Below are positions 17,228 to 26,751 of a DNA stretch of 64,000 bases, piece after piece. This DNA comes from an uncultured Clostridia bacterium. GTDB lineage: Bacteria > Bacillota > Clostridia > Oscillospirales > Acutalibacteraceae. The stretch's first letter is position 1. The number at the start of each line of letters is the position of its first letter. A program made the translations under genes and the position numbers. The stretch is taken from assembly GCA_947632385.1 (NCBI GenBank), contig CANRPD010000001.1, forward strand, positions 1-64,000. Direction: 5' to 3'. The notes under the pieces are model-generated. The model was not told where the DNA came from. It saw only the letters and a list, made by a program, of their open reading frames with translations, and made no database searches.

Positions 17228-19516
17228 ATGGAGAGAACGGATCTGAAAGGACAACTGGAGGAGGTGGCCAGCCGCATCCGGACCATGCGGGAGATCACGG
17301 GGCTGTCGGAGGAGGAGATGGCCCGGCACACGGGGGTGAGCCCGGAGGAGTACCGGGCCTGCGAACGGGGGGAACGGGATTTTTCCTTCACGTTCATCTA
17401 CAAGTGCGCCCAGCGGTTCGCCATCGACCCCACGGACCTCATCAAGGGGGAGAGCCCCACCCTGTCCAACTACACCCTCACCCGCAAGGGGGATGGGCTG
17501 CCCATCACCCGGCGGCAGGGGTTCCAGTATCTCAATCTGGCGCCGCTGTTCAAAAACAAGACCGCCGAGCCGTTTTTCGTCACCATGCCCTATGACGAGG
17601 CGGAGCAGAACGTGCCCATCAAGCTGTCCACCCATGTGGGGCAGGAACTGGACATCGTGGTGCAGGGCTGCATGAAGATGCAGGTGGGGGAGCACCAGGA
17701 GACCCTCTACCCGGGGGACAGTATCTATTACAACTCCGGGACGCCTCACGGGATGATCGCCACCGGGGGCGAGGCGTGCCAGATCTATGCCATCGTGCTG
17801 AGGGGTAGCGACCACCTGCCCCAGGAGCCCGACCGGTTCCAGAAGCTGCTGGACGCCAAGCGGGCCAGGGCCGAGCGGGAGACCGTGGCCTCCCCCTTTG
17901 TGGAGACCACCCTGGACGAGAACGGGATCCTCAGCGGGATCCGGTTCAAAAACGAGGACCGGTTCAACTTTGCCTTTGACATCGTGGACGAGCTGGCCAA
18001 AAAGGACCCGGGCAAGCTGGCCATGCTCCACGTGGCCCGGGACGGCACCCAGCGGCGGTTCACCTTTGAGGACATCCGGCGGGAATCCAACCGGACCGCC
18101 AACTATCTGGAATCTCTGGGGATCCGCCGGGGGGACCGGGTGCTGGTGGTGCTCAAGCGGCACTATCAGTTCTGGTTCGTCATCACGGCGCTGCACAAGA
18201 TGGGGGCGGTGATCATCCCCGCCACCAACCTGCTGATGGAGCACGACTTCGACTACCGTTATCGGGCGGCGGGGGTGAAGGCGGTGATCTGCACCGCAGA
18301 CGGCGCCGTGGCCGAGGAGGCCCACCGGGCGGCGGACCGCTGTGACTGCGTGGAGGTGCGGATCCTGGTGGGGGAGAACCGCCTGGGCTGGCACGACTTT
18401 GACCGGGAACGGGCGGCGTTCTCCGACGAGTACGACCGAAAGCCCGATTCCCCCGCCGGGGACGACACCATGCTGATGTACTTCACCTCCGGCACCACGG
18501 GGTACCCGAAGATCGCCCAGCACAGCTACAAGTATGCCCTGGGGCACTACATCACGGCCAAATACTGGCACAACGTGAACCCGGAGGGGCTGCATTTCAC
18601 CATCTCCGACACGGGCTGGGGCAAGGCCATGTGGGGGAAATACTACGGGCAGTGGATGTGCGAGGCGGCCATTTTCACCTATGATTTCGACAAGTTCAAT
18701 GCCCGGGAGATCCTGCCCATGTTCGCCCAGTACCACATCACCACCTTCTGTGCGCCGCCCACCATGTACCGGTTCTTCATCAAGGAGGATCTGAGCCAGT
18801 ACGACCTGTCCTCCATCGAGCACGCCACCACGGCGGGAGAGGCCCTGAACCCCGAGGTGTACGAGCAGTGGAAGCGGGCCACGGGGCTGTCCCTGATGGA
18901 GGGGTTCGGACAGACGGAGACCACCCTGACCATCTACAACCCGGTGGGGACGCTGCCCCGGGTGGGCTCCATGGGCATCGCGTCGCCACTGTACGACGTG
19001 GACCTGGTGCTGCCCGACGGCTCTCCCGCGCCGGTGGGGGAGACGGGGGAGATCGTGGTGCGCACGGACAAGGGCACCCCCTGCGGGCTGTTCAAGGGGT
19101 ACTATCAAAACGAGGCCCTGAGCCGGGAGGCCTGGAGCGACGGGCTGTACCACACCGGCGACACGGCCTGGCGGGACGAGGACGGCTACTTCTGGTATGT
19201 GGGGCGGATCGACGACGTGATCAAGTCCTCGGGGTACCGCATCGGGCCCTTTGAGATCGAGAGCGTGATCATGGAGCTGCCCTATGTGCTGGAGTGCGGG
19301 GTGTCCAGTGCGCCGGACCCGGTGCGGGGGCAGGTGGTGAAGGCGGTGGTGGTGCTGACCCGGGGCACCGAGCCCAGCGAGGCACTGAAGAAGGAGATCC
19401 AGACCTATGTGAAGGAGCACACGGCGCCCTACAAGTACCCGCGGATCGTGGAATTCCGGGACGAGCTGCCCAAGACCATCAGCGGGAAGATCCGCCGGGT
19501 GGAGCTGCGGGGCTAA
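17228..19516 (+). CDS. Chimeric protein: XRE-type HTH + cupin + AMP-dependent acyl-CoA synthetase
   Basis: HTH 'MREITGLSEEEMARHTGVSPEEYRACERGERD'; cupin 'VPIKLSTHVGQELDIVVQGCMKMQVGEHQETLYPGDSIYYNSGTPHGM'; AMP-binding 'LMYFTSGTTGYPK', 'GFGQTETT', 'YHTGDTAWRDEDGYFWYVGRIDDVIKSSGYRIGPFEIES', 'PKTISGKIRR'. Confidence 0.93.
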   Translation: MERTDLKGQLEEVASRIRTMREITGLSEEEMARHTGVSPEEYRACERGERDFSFTFIYKCAQRFAIDPTDLIKGESPTLSNYTLTRKGDGLPITRRQGFQYLNLAPLFKNKTAEPFFVTMPYDEAEQNVPIKLSTHVGQELDIVVQGCMKMQVGEHQETLYPGDSIYYNSGTPHGMIATGGEACQIYAIVLRGSDHLPQEPDRFQKLLDAKRARAERETVASPFVETTLDENGILSGIRFKNEDRFNFAFDIVDELAKKDPGKLAMLHVARDGTQRRFTFEDIRRESNRTANYLESLGIRRGDRVLVVLKRHYQFWFVITALHKMGAVIIPATNLLMEHDFDYRYRAAGVKAVICTADGAVAEEAHRAADRCDCVEVRILVGENRLGWHDFDRERAAFSDEYDRKPDSPAGDDTMLMYFTSGTTGYPKIAQHSYKYALGHYITAKYWHNVNPEGLHFTISDTGWGKAMWGKYYGQWMCEAAIFTYDFDKFNAREILPMFAQYHITTFCAPPTMYRFFIKEDLSQYDLSSIEHATTAGEALNPEVYEQWKRATGLSLMEGFGQTETTLTIYNPVGTLPRVGSMGIASPLYDVDLVLPDGSPAPVGETGEIVVRTDKGTPCGLFKGYYQNEALSREAWSDGLYHTGDTAWRDEDGYFWYVGRIDDVIKSSGYRIGPFEIESVIMELPYVLECGVSSAPDPVRGQVVKAVVVLTRGTEPSEALKKEIQTYVKEHTAPYKYPRIVEFRDELPKTISGKIRRVELRG

Positions 19517-19542
19517 AGGGGTCCGGCAGAGGGGGACATTTC

Positions 19543-20322
19543 ATGACGCAAATGATCTTTATCGAGGGCGTCTCCGGCGTCGGGAAAACCACCACGGTGC
19601 AGGCCCTTAAAAACCGGCTGCGGTCTTGCGGCTATACGGTCAAAAGCTATGTGGAGTTTGACTTTGCCAATCCCATCGATTTTTACGGCACGGCGTATGT
19701 TCCAAACGAGCAATATGAAAAGCTCTGCCAAAACCACCGCGAAGAGGGCCCCCAGATCAGCCGGTATTCGGTCCCTGCCGGGGCGGCGACTTTGGTGCGG
19801 TATTCGGACGGGGACAGGCCGTTATTTTCGGAAGGGCTCATGGGCAAGCTCCGCGCAATGGAATTTTGCTATAAACCCGCGCGCCCGGTGCCTTTGGCGG
19901 CGTATTCCAAAGCGTTTGAGGCGGTGTGGGAAGATTTTGACAGGTCGTATGACCGTTCCGTGGACTTCTATATTTTTGACGGCTCCCTTTTGCATCACCC
20001 TCTAAACGACCTGATCCGAAACTACGACGCCTCAAAGGCGCAGGCTGCCGCCCATGTGAAGCTGCTGCTCGGTTGTCTCAAAGATGTTCATACCGGCGTG
20101 TTCTATCTTTTCGTGGAGGACGTTGCCGCGCAGCTGCGCCTTGCCCGGCAAAACCGCCGACAGCCGCCGCCCGAACCTGCCGCCGTTGCGTTTTGGGAAC
20201 AGCGCCGGAGGTACGATGCCTATGTCCTGGAGCATGCGGTCCCGGTGTATCAACTGCTGAACGTGACGCAGGACGGGTACCCAGCGGTGCTGGAGCAGAT
20301 CGTGGCTGCCTGCTGTGGGTAG
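19543..20322 (+). CDS. P-loop kinase-like protein
   Basis: MTQMIFIEGVSGVGKTTTVQALKNRL... Walker A. Confidence 0.65.
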   Translation: MTQMIFIEGVSGVGKTTTVQALKNRLRSCGYTVKSYVEFDFANPIDFYGTAYVPNEQYEKLCQNHREEGPQISRYSVPAGAATLVRYSDGDRPLFSEGLMGKLRAMEFCYKPARPVPLAAYSKAFEAVWEDFDRSYDRSVDFYIFDGSLLHHPLNDLIRNYDASKAQAAAHVKLLLGCLKDVHTGVFYLFVEDVAAQLRLARQNRRQPPPEPAAVAFWEQRRRYDAYVLEHAVPVYQLLNVTQDGYPAVLEQIVAACCG

Positions 20323-20334
20323 ATCCGCATGAAA

Positions 20335-20369
20335 CAGCAAAAGCAGACGGAGAACCGTCTGCTTTTTGT
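20335..20369 (+). terminator. Terminator after the P-loop kinase gene
   Basis: AAAAGCAGACGG-agaa-CCGTCTGCTTTTTGT. Confidence 0.7.
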
Positions 20370-20447
20370 GTATCGAAGTGCGCGATCTCTCCGGCAGATC
20401 CATGGGGGGAACAGGATGCTTGCCTTCATCCTTCCTGCTGTTTGTTT

Positions 20448-21113
20448 TTATGCAAGCAGTTCTGGGTTCTGCAACCAGAACATCAGCTCCTTGTGCCACA
20501 TGAGAAAATAAAAAACAGCAAATGTCATTCCGATAGAGAAGATGTACACTTTTCTGCTTTTTACTTTTTTCCAGAAAACAATAGCGAATACCACTGCACC
20601 GACCAGATCCATGAAAACTTGGAACAAATACCGGTGAAAAGCAAACAGAAAAATCGTCGTTGCAAACGCTTCCGCCAGTAACGCGCCCACGGGCAGTGCG
20701 TACAAAACGGAATTGAATATCCGATCTTGATTCCAAAGGTATAAGATGGCTGCGGCGATCGCACAAGGGATCGCCGCAATCGTGAACATCAGAAAAAGTC
20801 CGGTATTAAATTCCCCTGAGAACAGCGGGATAAAGTTGCCCAAGATCGCTTTGGATCCATAAAAGCTCAATGTCATTCCAAACATATATAAAAAGGAACT
20901 GAGTCCCGCACACAAACAAGAGGAACTCAATAGGACGATCATTGTATTTGTAATGATCCAAAACCCAAGCAAGGTCTGAATGGACGAAAAACCCCATACC
21001 GTTTCTGCTGGGAAATAATCGGCCAATCGACAAATACAACCAACCGCAATCCCGATCGCAAAAATGATCAAACAGGATTTTGGTGTGGTTTTTAATGCAA
21101 TTTTCATACCCAT
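20448..21113 (-). CDS. Polytopic membrane protein of unknown function (possibly DUF6518-like)
   Basis: 221 aa with about six hydrophobic helices, AT-rich codon usage. Confidence 0.65.
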   Translation of the reverse strand: MGMKIALKTTPKSCLIIFAIGIAVGCICRLADYFPAETVWGFSSIQTLLGFWIITNTMIVLLSSSCLCAGLSSFLYMFGMTLSFYGSKAILGNFIPLFSGEFNTGLFLMFTIAAIPCAIAAAILYLWNQDRIFNSVLYALPVGALLAEAFATTIFLFAFHRYLFQVFMDLVGAVVFAIVFWKKVKSRKVYIFSIGMTFAVFYFLMWHKELMFWLQNPELLA

Positions 21114-21169
21114 CCCCTTTTTCTAAATCCCGATTTTTCGTTCCAATTCACGTTCCGCCAGACAGGAAT

Positions 21170-21691
21170 TCATCGATCAAACAATCCCTCTGTGATCAAC
21201 AATTCCAGAACCCGCGCCTCCCGCTCAAACATGATCGGAGGATGTGGACTTTGCACTACATTGCGGTTTTTCCGGATCGCAACGTCTGGCTCAACATATT
21301 CCAGGGAGAAAGCTTCTTCCGCTTCATAATCGTCAAGCGCCTGGAGGCCAGTCTCACCAGCCGTTTCGCAAAGATAATAATAGTTGTCCTGGATAAAGCA
21401 CTCCGTTTCGTCCATGTCGCTTCTTTGAATCCGATGGACATATCCGTATTCCTTGACGGAATCCGGCCTGACGATCAAGCCCGATTCCTCGCGGGTTTCC
21501 CGAATCATCGCCTCCACAGGGCTTTCTCCGTTTTCAATCCCGCCGCCCGGGAACTTGTAATAATCATATTTCGTACTGTGAATCATGGCTACCTTTTTGC
21601 CCTTGAGAATGATACTCCTCGCCGAGTTGCGGACAAATGAATGGGTACAGTTGCCATAGTCCTTTTGATCCATTTCAAACAGCAGCCTCAT
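21170..21691 (-). CDS. NUDIX hydrolase
   Basis: 'GGGIENGESPVEAMIRETREESGL' matches the Nudix box GX5EX7REUXEEXGU. Confidence 0.93.
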   Translation of the reverse strand: MRLLFEMDQKDYGNCTHSFVRNSARSIILKGKKVAMIHSTKYDYYKFPGGGIENGESPVEAMIRETREESGLIVRPDSVKEYGYVHRIQRSDMDETECFIQDNYYYLCETAGETGLQALDDYEAEEAFSLEYVEPDVAIRKNRNVVQSPHPPIMFEREARVLELLITEGLFDR

Positions 21692-21773
21692 GATACCCTC
21701 CATAATCGTAAATTCCGATTTATCGCATTCGCTGCCCCATCGGTACGAATTGTTTCCTTTGCTTTTTGCTGGT

Positions 21774-22901
21774 TTATGCGCCTGTTCCCGATTTCTCGAC
21801 GAGCCGGTCGATGAGGGCCAGCAGGTTGGGGATGGACTGGGACTTGTCGAAGGACTCGCAGTGCTCCCGCATGGCCATCAGGCGGCTCTCCTCCCGCAGC
21901 AGCGCGGAGATCTCTCCGGCAAAGTCGCTGTTTTTCCGCAGCCGGACGCACATCTCGTGGCTGGACAGGAAATCCGCGTTGTCCTCCTCCTGGCCGGGGA
22001 TGGCGTCGAACACCGCCATGGGCAGGCCGCAGGCCAGGGCCTCTGACACGGTGAGCCCCCCGGGCTTGGTGACCAGGAGATCCGCGGCGTACATGTATTT
22101 TTCCACCTCGTTGGTGAAGAAGATCAGCTTGGCGGGGAGGCGGAAGTCCTCGAATTCCTTCTCGAACGCCTTATAGAGCTTTTTGTTGCGGCCGGTGATG
22201 ACCATGAGCTGCATCTGCACGTCTGTGGTTTCCAGGCTGCGGCACAGCTTGATGATGTTGGAGACGCCGAAGCTGCCGGCCATGAACAGGATGGTGGGGA
22301 GGGCGGGGTCCAGGCCCAGCTCCTTTTTCAGCAGTTCTTTGTCCTTCTTTTGGAAGAACACCCCGTGGACCGGGATGCCGAAGGGGAAGATCTGGTCCGG
22401 GGAGACCCCCAGAGCGACCAGCTCCGGGGCCAGCTCCTCGCTGGCGGTGACGTAGGCATCCACCTTGCCGGCCACATAGGCCCTATGTACGCCGTAATCG
22501 GTGATGATGCAGATCAGCGGGGCAGTGACCAGGCCGTCCTCCTTGAGGGCGGAGACCATCTCGGCGGCAAAGGGGTGGGTGGTGATGATCACATCGGGGC
22601 CGTAGTCCGCGATGGTGCGGTACAGCAGACTGCTGAACAGCCCGCTGAGCCGGGGGACCAGGCCCGCAAAGAGGTTCTGCTGGTTGGTGCGTTTGTAAAG
22701 CCTGCCGAAAATGGCCGGGATCTTTTTGGCCATGAACAGATAGCTGTCGCACACCGTTTTGTCCAGGAACCGGTTCACGGCCTTCAGGGCGTCCACCGTG
22801 ACCACGTCGTATGAGGTGTTTTCCCGGATATACTGCTCCACTGCCTGGGCTGCGCGGATGTGTCCGCCGCCGGTGGCGGCCATCAAAAGCATGATCTTCA
22901 C
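21774..22901 (-). CDS. Glycosyltransferase, processive diacylglycerol glucosyltransferase / MGDG synthase-like
   Basis: MKIMLLMAATGGGHIRAAQAVEQYI... 'VTKPGGLTVSEALACGLPMAVFDAIPGQEEDNADFL'. Confidence 0.9.
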   Translation of the reverse strand: MKIMLLMAATGGGHIRAAQAVEQYIRENTSYDVVTVDALKAVNRFLDKTVCDSYLFMAKKIPAIFGRLYKRTNQQNLFAGLVPRLSGLFSSLLYRTIADYGPDVIITTHPFAAEMVSALKEDGLVTAPLICIITDYGVHRAYVAGKVDAYVTASEELAPELVALGVSPDQIFPFGIPVHGVFFQKKDKELLKKELGLDPALPTILFMAGSFGVSNIIKLCRSLETTDVQMQLMVITGRNKKLYKAFEKEFEDFRLPAKLIFFTNEVEKYMYAADLLVTKPGGLTVSEALACGLPMAVFDAIPGQEEDNADFLSSHEMCVRLRKNSDFAGEISALLREESRLMAMREHCESFDKSQSIPNLLALIDRLVEKSGTGA

Positions 22902-23129
22902 ACTGCATACCTCCTGGGCTTTTTTCGGGGGACGGGGAGAGCGCAGGGCCCCACTGTACTGTCTTACCGGTATTTTACCACATTTTTTTCAAAAAGACCA
23001 GAAATATGACAAAATCGACACGGTTTATTTGCTTTACTTTTTGGTCGTGACAGGGTATAATGGAAGGAACATGGGAAAGAATGGGGCTTTCGTCCGATGG
23101 GGGCGGAAGTGTCTCCGGACCGATCCGAG

Positions 23130-24713
23130 ATGGGAGGGTTTTTCTTGAGACGATGGAAATGGGCGGCCCTGCTGGCCGCGCTGCTGGGGCTGATCCTCTG
23201 CCTGGGCGCCTGTGACCGGGACCGGGACGAGCAGCCGAGCTCCTCCCAGCCGGTGAACACCGGCGTGTTCCCCCAGGACCTCTCTGTGGGCGGCGTGGCC
23301 CTGGGCGGAAAGACCCCCGACCAGGCCCTGCCCCTGCTGCGGCAGCAGATCGACCAGCAGGTGCAGCAGCTGGAGATCCTGGTGACCTGCGGAGACGACA
23401 CCCTGCGGTTGAGCGGGGCGGATTTTGTGAGCAAGGACGTGCTGGAGCTTTCCCTGAAGCGGCTGCTGGCCAGCGGCAAGGGCGGCAAACAGCCGTTGTC
23501 CTATGTGACGGACCTGTCCCCGGCGGGCAGGCAGAAGCTGCTGGACGCCGCCCGGGCCTGCTATCAGCCCGGCGAGGACGCCACCATCACCGGGTTCGAC
23601 CCGGGCACGGGGACCTTCACCTTTGACGAGGGCAAGCCGGGCTCCCGGGTGGATGTGGCCGCCCTGCTGCGGGAGGTGCAGCAGCTGCTGGCCAGCAAGC
23701 AGAGCGGCAGCCTGGCGGCGCCGGTTCAGGCCAGCAAGCCCCGCGTGACCAAGGAGACCCTGTCCCAGAAATTCGGGCTGATGTCCTCCTACAGCACCGT
23801 GTCCACCAATACCGCCAACGGCAACAGCAACATGGCCCTGGCCCTGTCCAAGGTCAACGGCACCGTGCTGGAGCCGGGGGAGGTCTTCTCCTACAACGGC
23901 ACCTTGGGCGACAGCACCGACCCCAGCGCCGGCTGGCTGCCGGCGGGCGGGCTTTCCGGCGGCATTTCGGTGCAGATGTACGGCGGCGGGATCTGTCAGG
24001 GCTCCACCACCCTGTACAATGCCGCCCTGCTGGCGGGGATGGGGATCGTGCAGCGGGACTGCCACTCCTCTCCCTCCACCTACTGTCCCATCGGGCTGGA
24101 CGCCACGGTGGACTACGGATACATCGATTTCCAGTTCCGCAACCCCCTGGACACCCCGGTGTACATCGCCGCGTGGATGGAGGATGTGACCCTGTACGTG
24201 AACTTCTACGGCTGCATCCCCGAGGAATGGGACCGGATCGAGGTGGGCAGCGAGTGCACCGGCGAGGAGGGGCCCCTGTCCTCCGTGGAGTTCGCCGTGG
24301 ACCCCAACCTCCCCCAGGGGGAGTACGTGCGCAGGACCTCCGGCGACACCGGGTATTACGCCTCGGCGTGGCGGGTGTTTTATAAAGACGGGGAAGAGGT
24401 CCGCACCGAGACGCTGCCCTCTTCCTATTACCCGGCCACCGGCGTGATCTACGCCGTGGGCCCGGGCACCGATACGGACAAAGTGGACACCGGCGCCTCG
24501 TGGGGGAACGTTTATGAGAACGATCTGCCGGAGCCCACCCCCACCCCGGAGCCCACCCCGGAACCGGAACCCACGCCGGAACCCGAGCCGGAGCCTGAAC
24601 CTGAACCGGAACCGGAGCCCGAACCCGAACCGGAACCCGAGCCGGAGCCGGAGCCCGAGGAGCCGGATCCCCAGCCGGAGACGGATGCGGGACCGGAGAC
24701 GCCGGAGGGCTGA
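23130..24713 (+). CDS. VanW family lipoprotein-like protein with C-terminal Pro-Glu repeat tail
   Basis: '[11 protein letters not shown]' lipobox-like; '[70 protein letters not shown]'. C-term [14 protein letters not shown]... Confidence 0.9.
   Translation: MGGFFLRRWKWAALLAALLGLILCLGACDRDRDEQPSSSQPVNTGVFPQDLSVGGVALGGKTPDQALPLLRQQIDQQVQQLEILVTCGDDTLRLSGADFVSKDVLELSLKRLLASGKGGKQPLSYVTDLSPAGRQKLLDAARACYQPGEDATITGFDPGTGTFTFDEGKPGSRVDVAALLREVQQLLASKQSGSLAAPVQASKPRVTKETLSQKFGLMSSYSTVSTNTANGNSNMALALSKVNGTVLEPGEVFSYNGTLGDSTDPSAGWLPAGGLSGGISVQMYGGGICQGSTTLYNAALLAGMGIVQRDCHSSPSTYCPIGLDATVDYGYIDFQFRNPLDTPVYIAAWMEDVTLYVNFYGCIPEEWDRIEVGSECTGEEGPLSSVEFAVDPNLPQGEYVRRTSGDTGYYASAWRVFYKDGEEVRTETLPSSYYPATGVIYAVGPGTDTDKVDTGASWGNVYENDLPEPTPTPEPTPEPEPTPEPEPEPEPEPEPEPEPEPEPEPEPEPEEPDPQPETDAGPETPEG
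24527..24665 (+). repeat. Low-complexity (Pro-Glu)n coding repeat
   Basis: Tandem GAnCCn codons encoding [12 protein letters not shown]... Confidence 0.95.
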
Positions 24714-24752
24714 TCCCGGCCGGACAACAGCCATTTGCTCCCACGATCCCCA

Positions 24753-24776
24753 GCGCAGCCGCGCTGGGGATTTCCC
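24753..24776 (+). terminator. Terminator hairpin downstream of the VanW gene
   Basis: ATCCCCAGCGC-agcc-GCGCTGGGGAT. Confidence 0.55.
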
Positions 24777-24836
24777 GGAAACGAGCTTCCCGGGCGGGGG
24801 AGAGAGCCATAGATACGCCGAAAGGAGCGGACTTTC

Positions 24837-26750
24837 GTGAAAGATGGATTTTTTCGAGTGGGCGCGGTGACCCCCCGGGTGCGGGTGGCGGACGTGGCCT
24901 ACAACCGGGAGCAGATCCTGCAGGGCATCGAAACCCTGTACGCCATGGGCTGCGGGGCGGTGTGCTTTCCGGAGCTGGCGCTGACCGGCTACACCTGCGG
25001 GGATCTGTTCCGGGACCGGACGCTGCTACGGGCCGCCGAGCAGGCCCTGGAGGCCCTGATGGCCGACACGGCCCGGATGGACGTGCTGTGCGCCGTGGGG
25101 GTGCCGGTGCCGGTGGAGGGCGCGCTGTACAACGGCTGCGCCGTGTTCATCCGGGGCCGGCTCCTGGGGATCGCCCTCAAGGAAAACATACCCAACTATT
25201 CCGAGTTTTATGAGGCCCGGCTGTTCACCCCGGGCAGCGGCGTGGGGACCGTGCGCTTTGCCGGGCAGGCCGTGCCGGTGGGCACGGGGCTGCTGTTCCC
25301 CTGCGAGAACGTGGAGGGCCTGTGCGTGGGGGCGGAGATCTGCGAGGATCTGTGGACCGCCTGCCCGCCCAGCACCCGGCTGGCGCTGGGCGGCGCCACG
25401 GTGCTGCTCAACCCCTCCTGCAGCGACGAGACCGTGGGCAAGGCGGAGTACCGGGAGGAGCTGGTGAAGCAGACCTCCGGCCGGCTGCTGGCGGCCTATG
25501 TCTATGCGGACAGCGGGTTTGGGGAATCCACCACGGACATGGTCTTTGCCGGGCACAAGCTCATCTGTGAGAACGGCTCCGTGCGGGCCCAGAACCGGCC
25601 CTTTGCAGAGGGCCCGGTGACGGCGGACATCGACCTGGAGCTGCTGCTGAGCGAACGCCGGCGGATGAACACCTGGACCGACCGCCGGGACCCGGACTTG
25701 ACCCGCGTCCCCTTCTCCTTCCTGCCGGAGACCCTGGCGCGCTTTGAGCCCGCCCGGACCTTTGCGGCCTATCCCTTTGTGCCGGAAGACCGGCAGGGCC
25801 TCTCCGACCGGTGCGAACAGATCCTGACCATGCAGAGCGTGGGGCTGGCCACGCGCCTGGAGCACATCGGGTGCAGGGACGTGGTGCTGAACCTCTCCGG
25901 CGGGCTGGATTCCACCCTGGCCCTGCTGGTGGCCGTGCGGGCCTTCGACCGCCTGGGCCTGGACCGCCGGGGGGTGCACACGCTGTCGCTGCCCTGCTTC
26001 GGCACCACCCAGCGGACCAAATCCAACGCCCAGCGGGTGGCGGAGGAATTGGCGGTGGGCTTCCAGGAGATCTCCATCGGGGAAGCGGTGCACGTGCATT
26101 TTCGGGACATCGGCCAGCCGGCGGACCGGTACGATGTGACCTTTGAGAACGCCCAGGCCCGGGAACGCACCCAGGTGGCCATGGATATGGCCAACCGGGT
26201 GGGGGGCATCGTGCTGGGCACGGGAGACCTTTCCGAGTTGGCCCTAGGCTGGGCCACCTACAACGGCGACCACATGTCCATGTACGGGGTGAACGCCTCC
26301 ATCCCCAAGACGCTGGTGCGCCACCTGGTGCGCCACGAGGCGGCCCGCTTGGGCGGGCGCTTGGGCGCCGCGCTGGAGGATATCCTGGCCACGCCGGTGA
26401 GCCCCGAGCTGCTGCCGCCCCAGGACGGGGAGATCGCCCAGCGCACCGAAGAGCTGGTGGGCCCCTATGAGCTCCATGACTTTTTCCTGTATTACATGCT
26501 GCGGTACGGGTTCCAGCCGGGCAAGATCTACCGGATGGCCTGCCGCACCTTTGCGGACCGCTATGACGCCGGCACGGTGAAGCAATGGCTCACCGTGTTC
26601 TACCGGCGGTTCTTTGCCCAGCAGTTCAAGCGCTCCTGCCTGCCGGACGGCCCCAAGGTGGGCTCGGTGACCCTCTCCCCCCGGGGAGATTTCCGCATGC
26701 CCAGCGACGCCTGCGCCCGGCTCTGGCTGGACGCCATCGAGAAGCTGTAA
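24837..26750 (+). CDS. nadE: NAD(+) synthase, glutamine-dependent
   Basis: Nitrilase-like N-terminus 'VCFPELALTGYTCGDLF', 'LNLSGGLDSTLALLVAVRAFDRLG', 'GTGDLSELALGWATYNGDHMSMYGVNASIPKTLV'. GTG start. Confidence 0.96.
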   Translation: MKDGFFRVGAVTPRVRVADVAYNREQILQGIETLYAMGCGAVCFPELALTGYTCGDLFRDRTLLRAAEQALEALMADTARMDVLCAVGVPVPVEGALYNGCAVFIRGRLLGIALKENIPNYSEFYEARLFTPGSGVGTVRFAGQAVPVGTGLLFPCENVEGLCVGAEICEDLWTACPPSTRLALGGATVLLNPSCSDETVGKAEYREELVKQTSGRLLAAYVYADSGFGESTTDMVFAGHKLICENGSVRAQNRPFAEGPVTADIDLELLLSERRRMNTWTDRRDPDLTRVPFSFLPETLARFEPARTFAAYPFVPEDRQGLSDRCEQILTMQSVGLATRLEHIGCRDVVLNLSGGLDSTLALLVAVRAFDRLGLDRRGVHTLSLPCFGTTQRTKSNAQRVAEELAVGFQEISIGEAVHVHFRDIGQPADRYDVTFENAQARERTQVAMDMANRVGGIVLGTGDLSELALGWATYNGDHMSMYGVNASIPKTLVRHLVRHEAARLGGRLGAALEDILATPVSPELLPPQDGEIAQRTEELVGPYELHDFFLYYMLRYGFQPGKIYRMACRTFADRYDAGTVKQWLTVFYRRFFAQQFKRSCLPDGPKVGSVTLSPRGDFRMPSDACARLWLDAIEKL

Positions 26751-26751
26751 G

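Noticed and set aside
17126-19420. 764-aa minus-strand ORF opposite the acyl-CoA synthetase chimera
   Set aside because: Shadow ORF; also covers the T-box terminator region.
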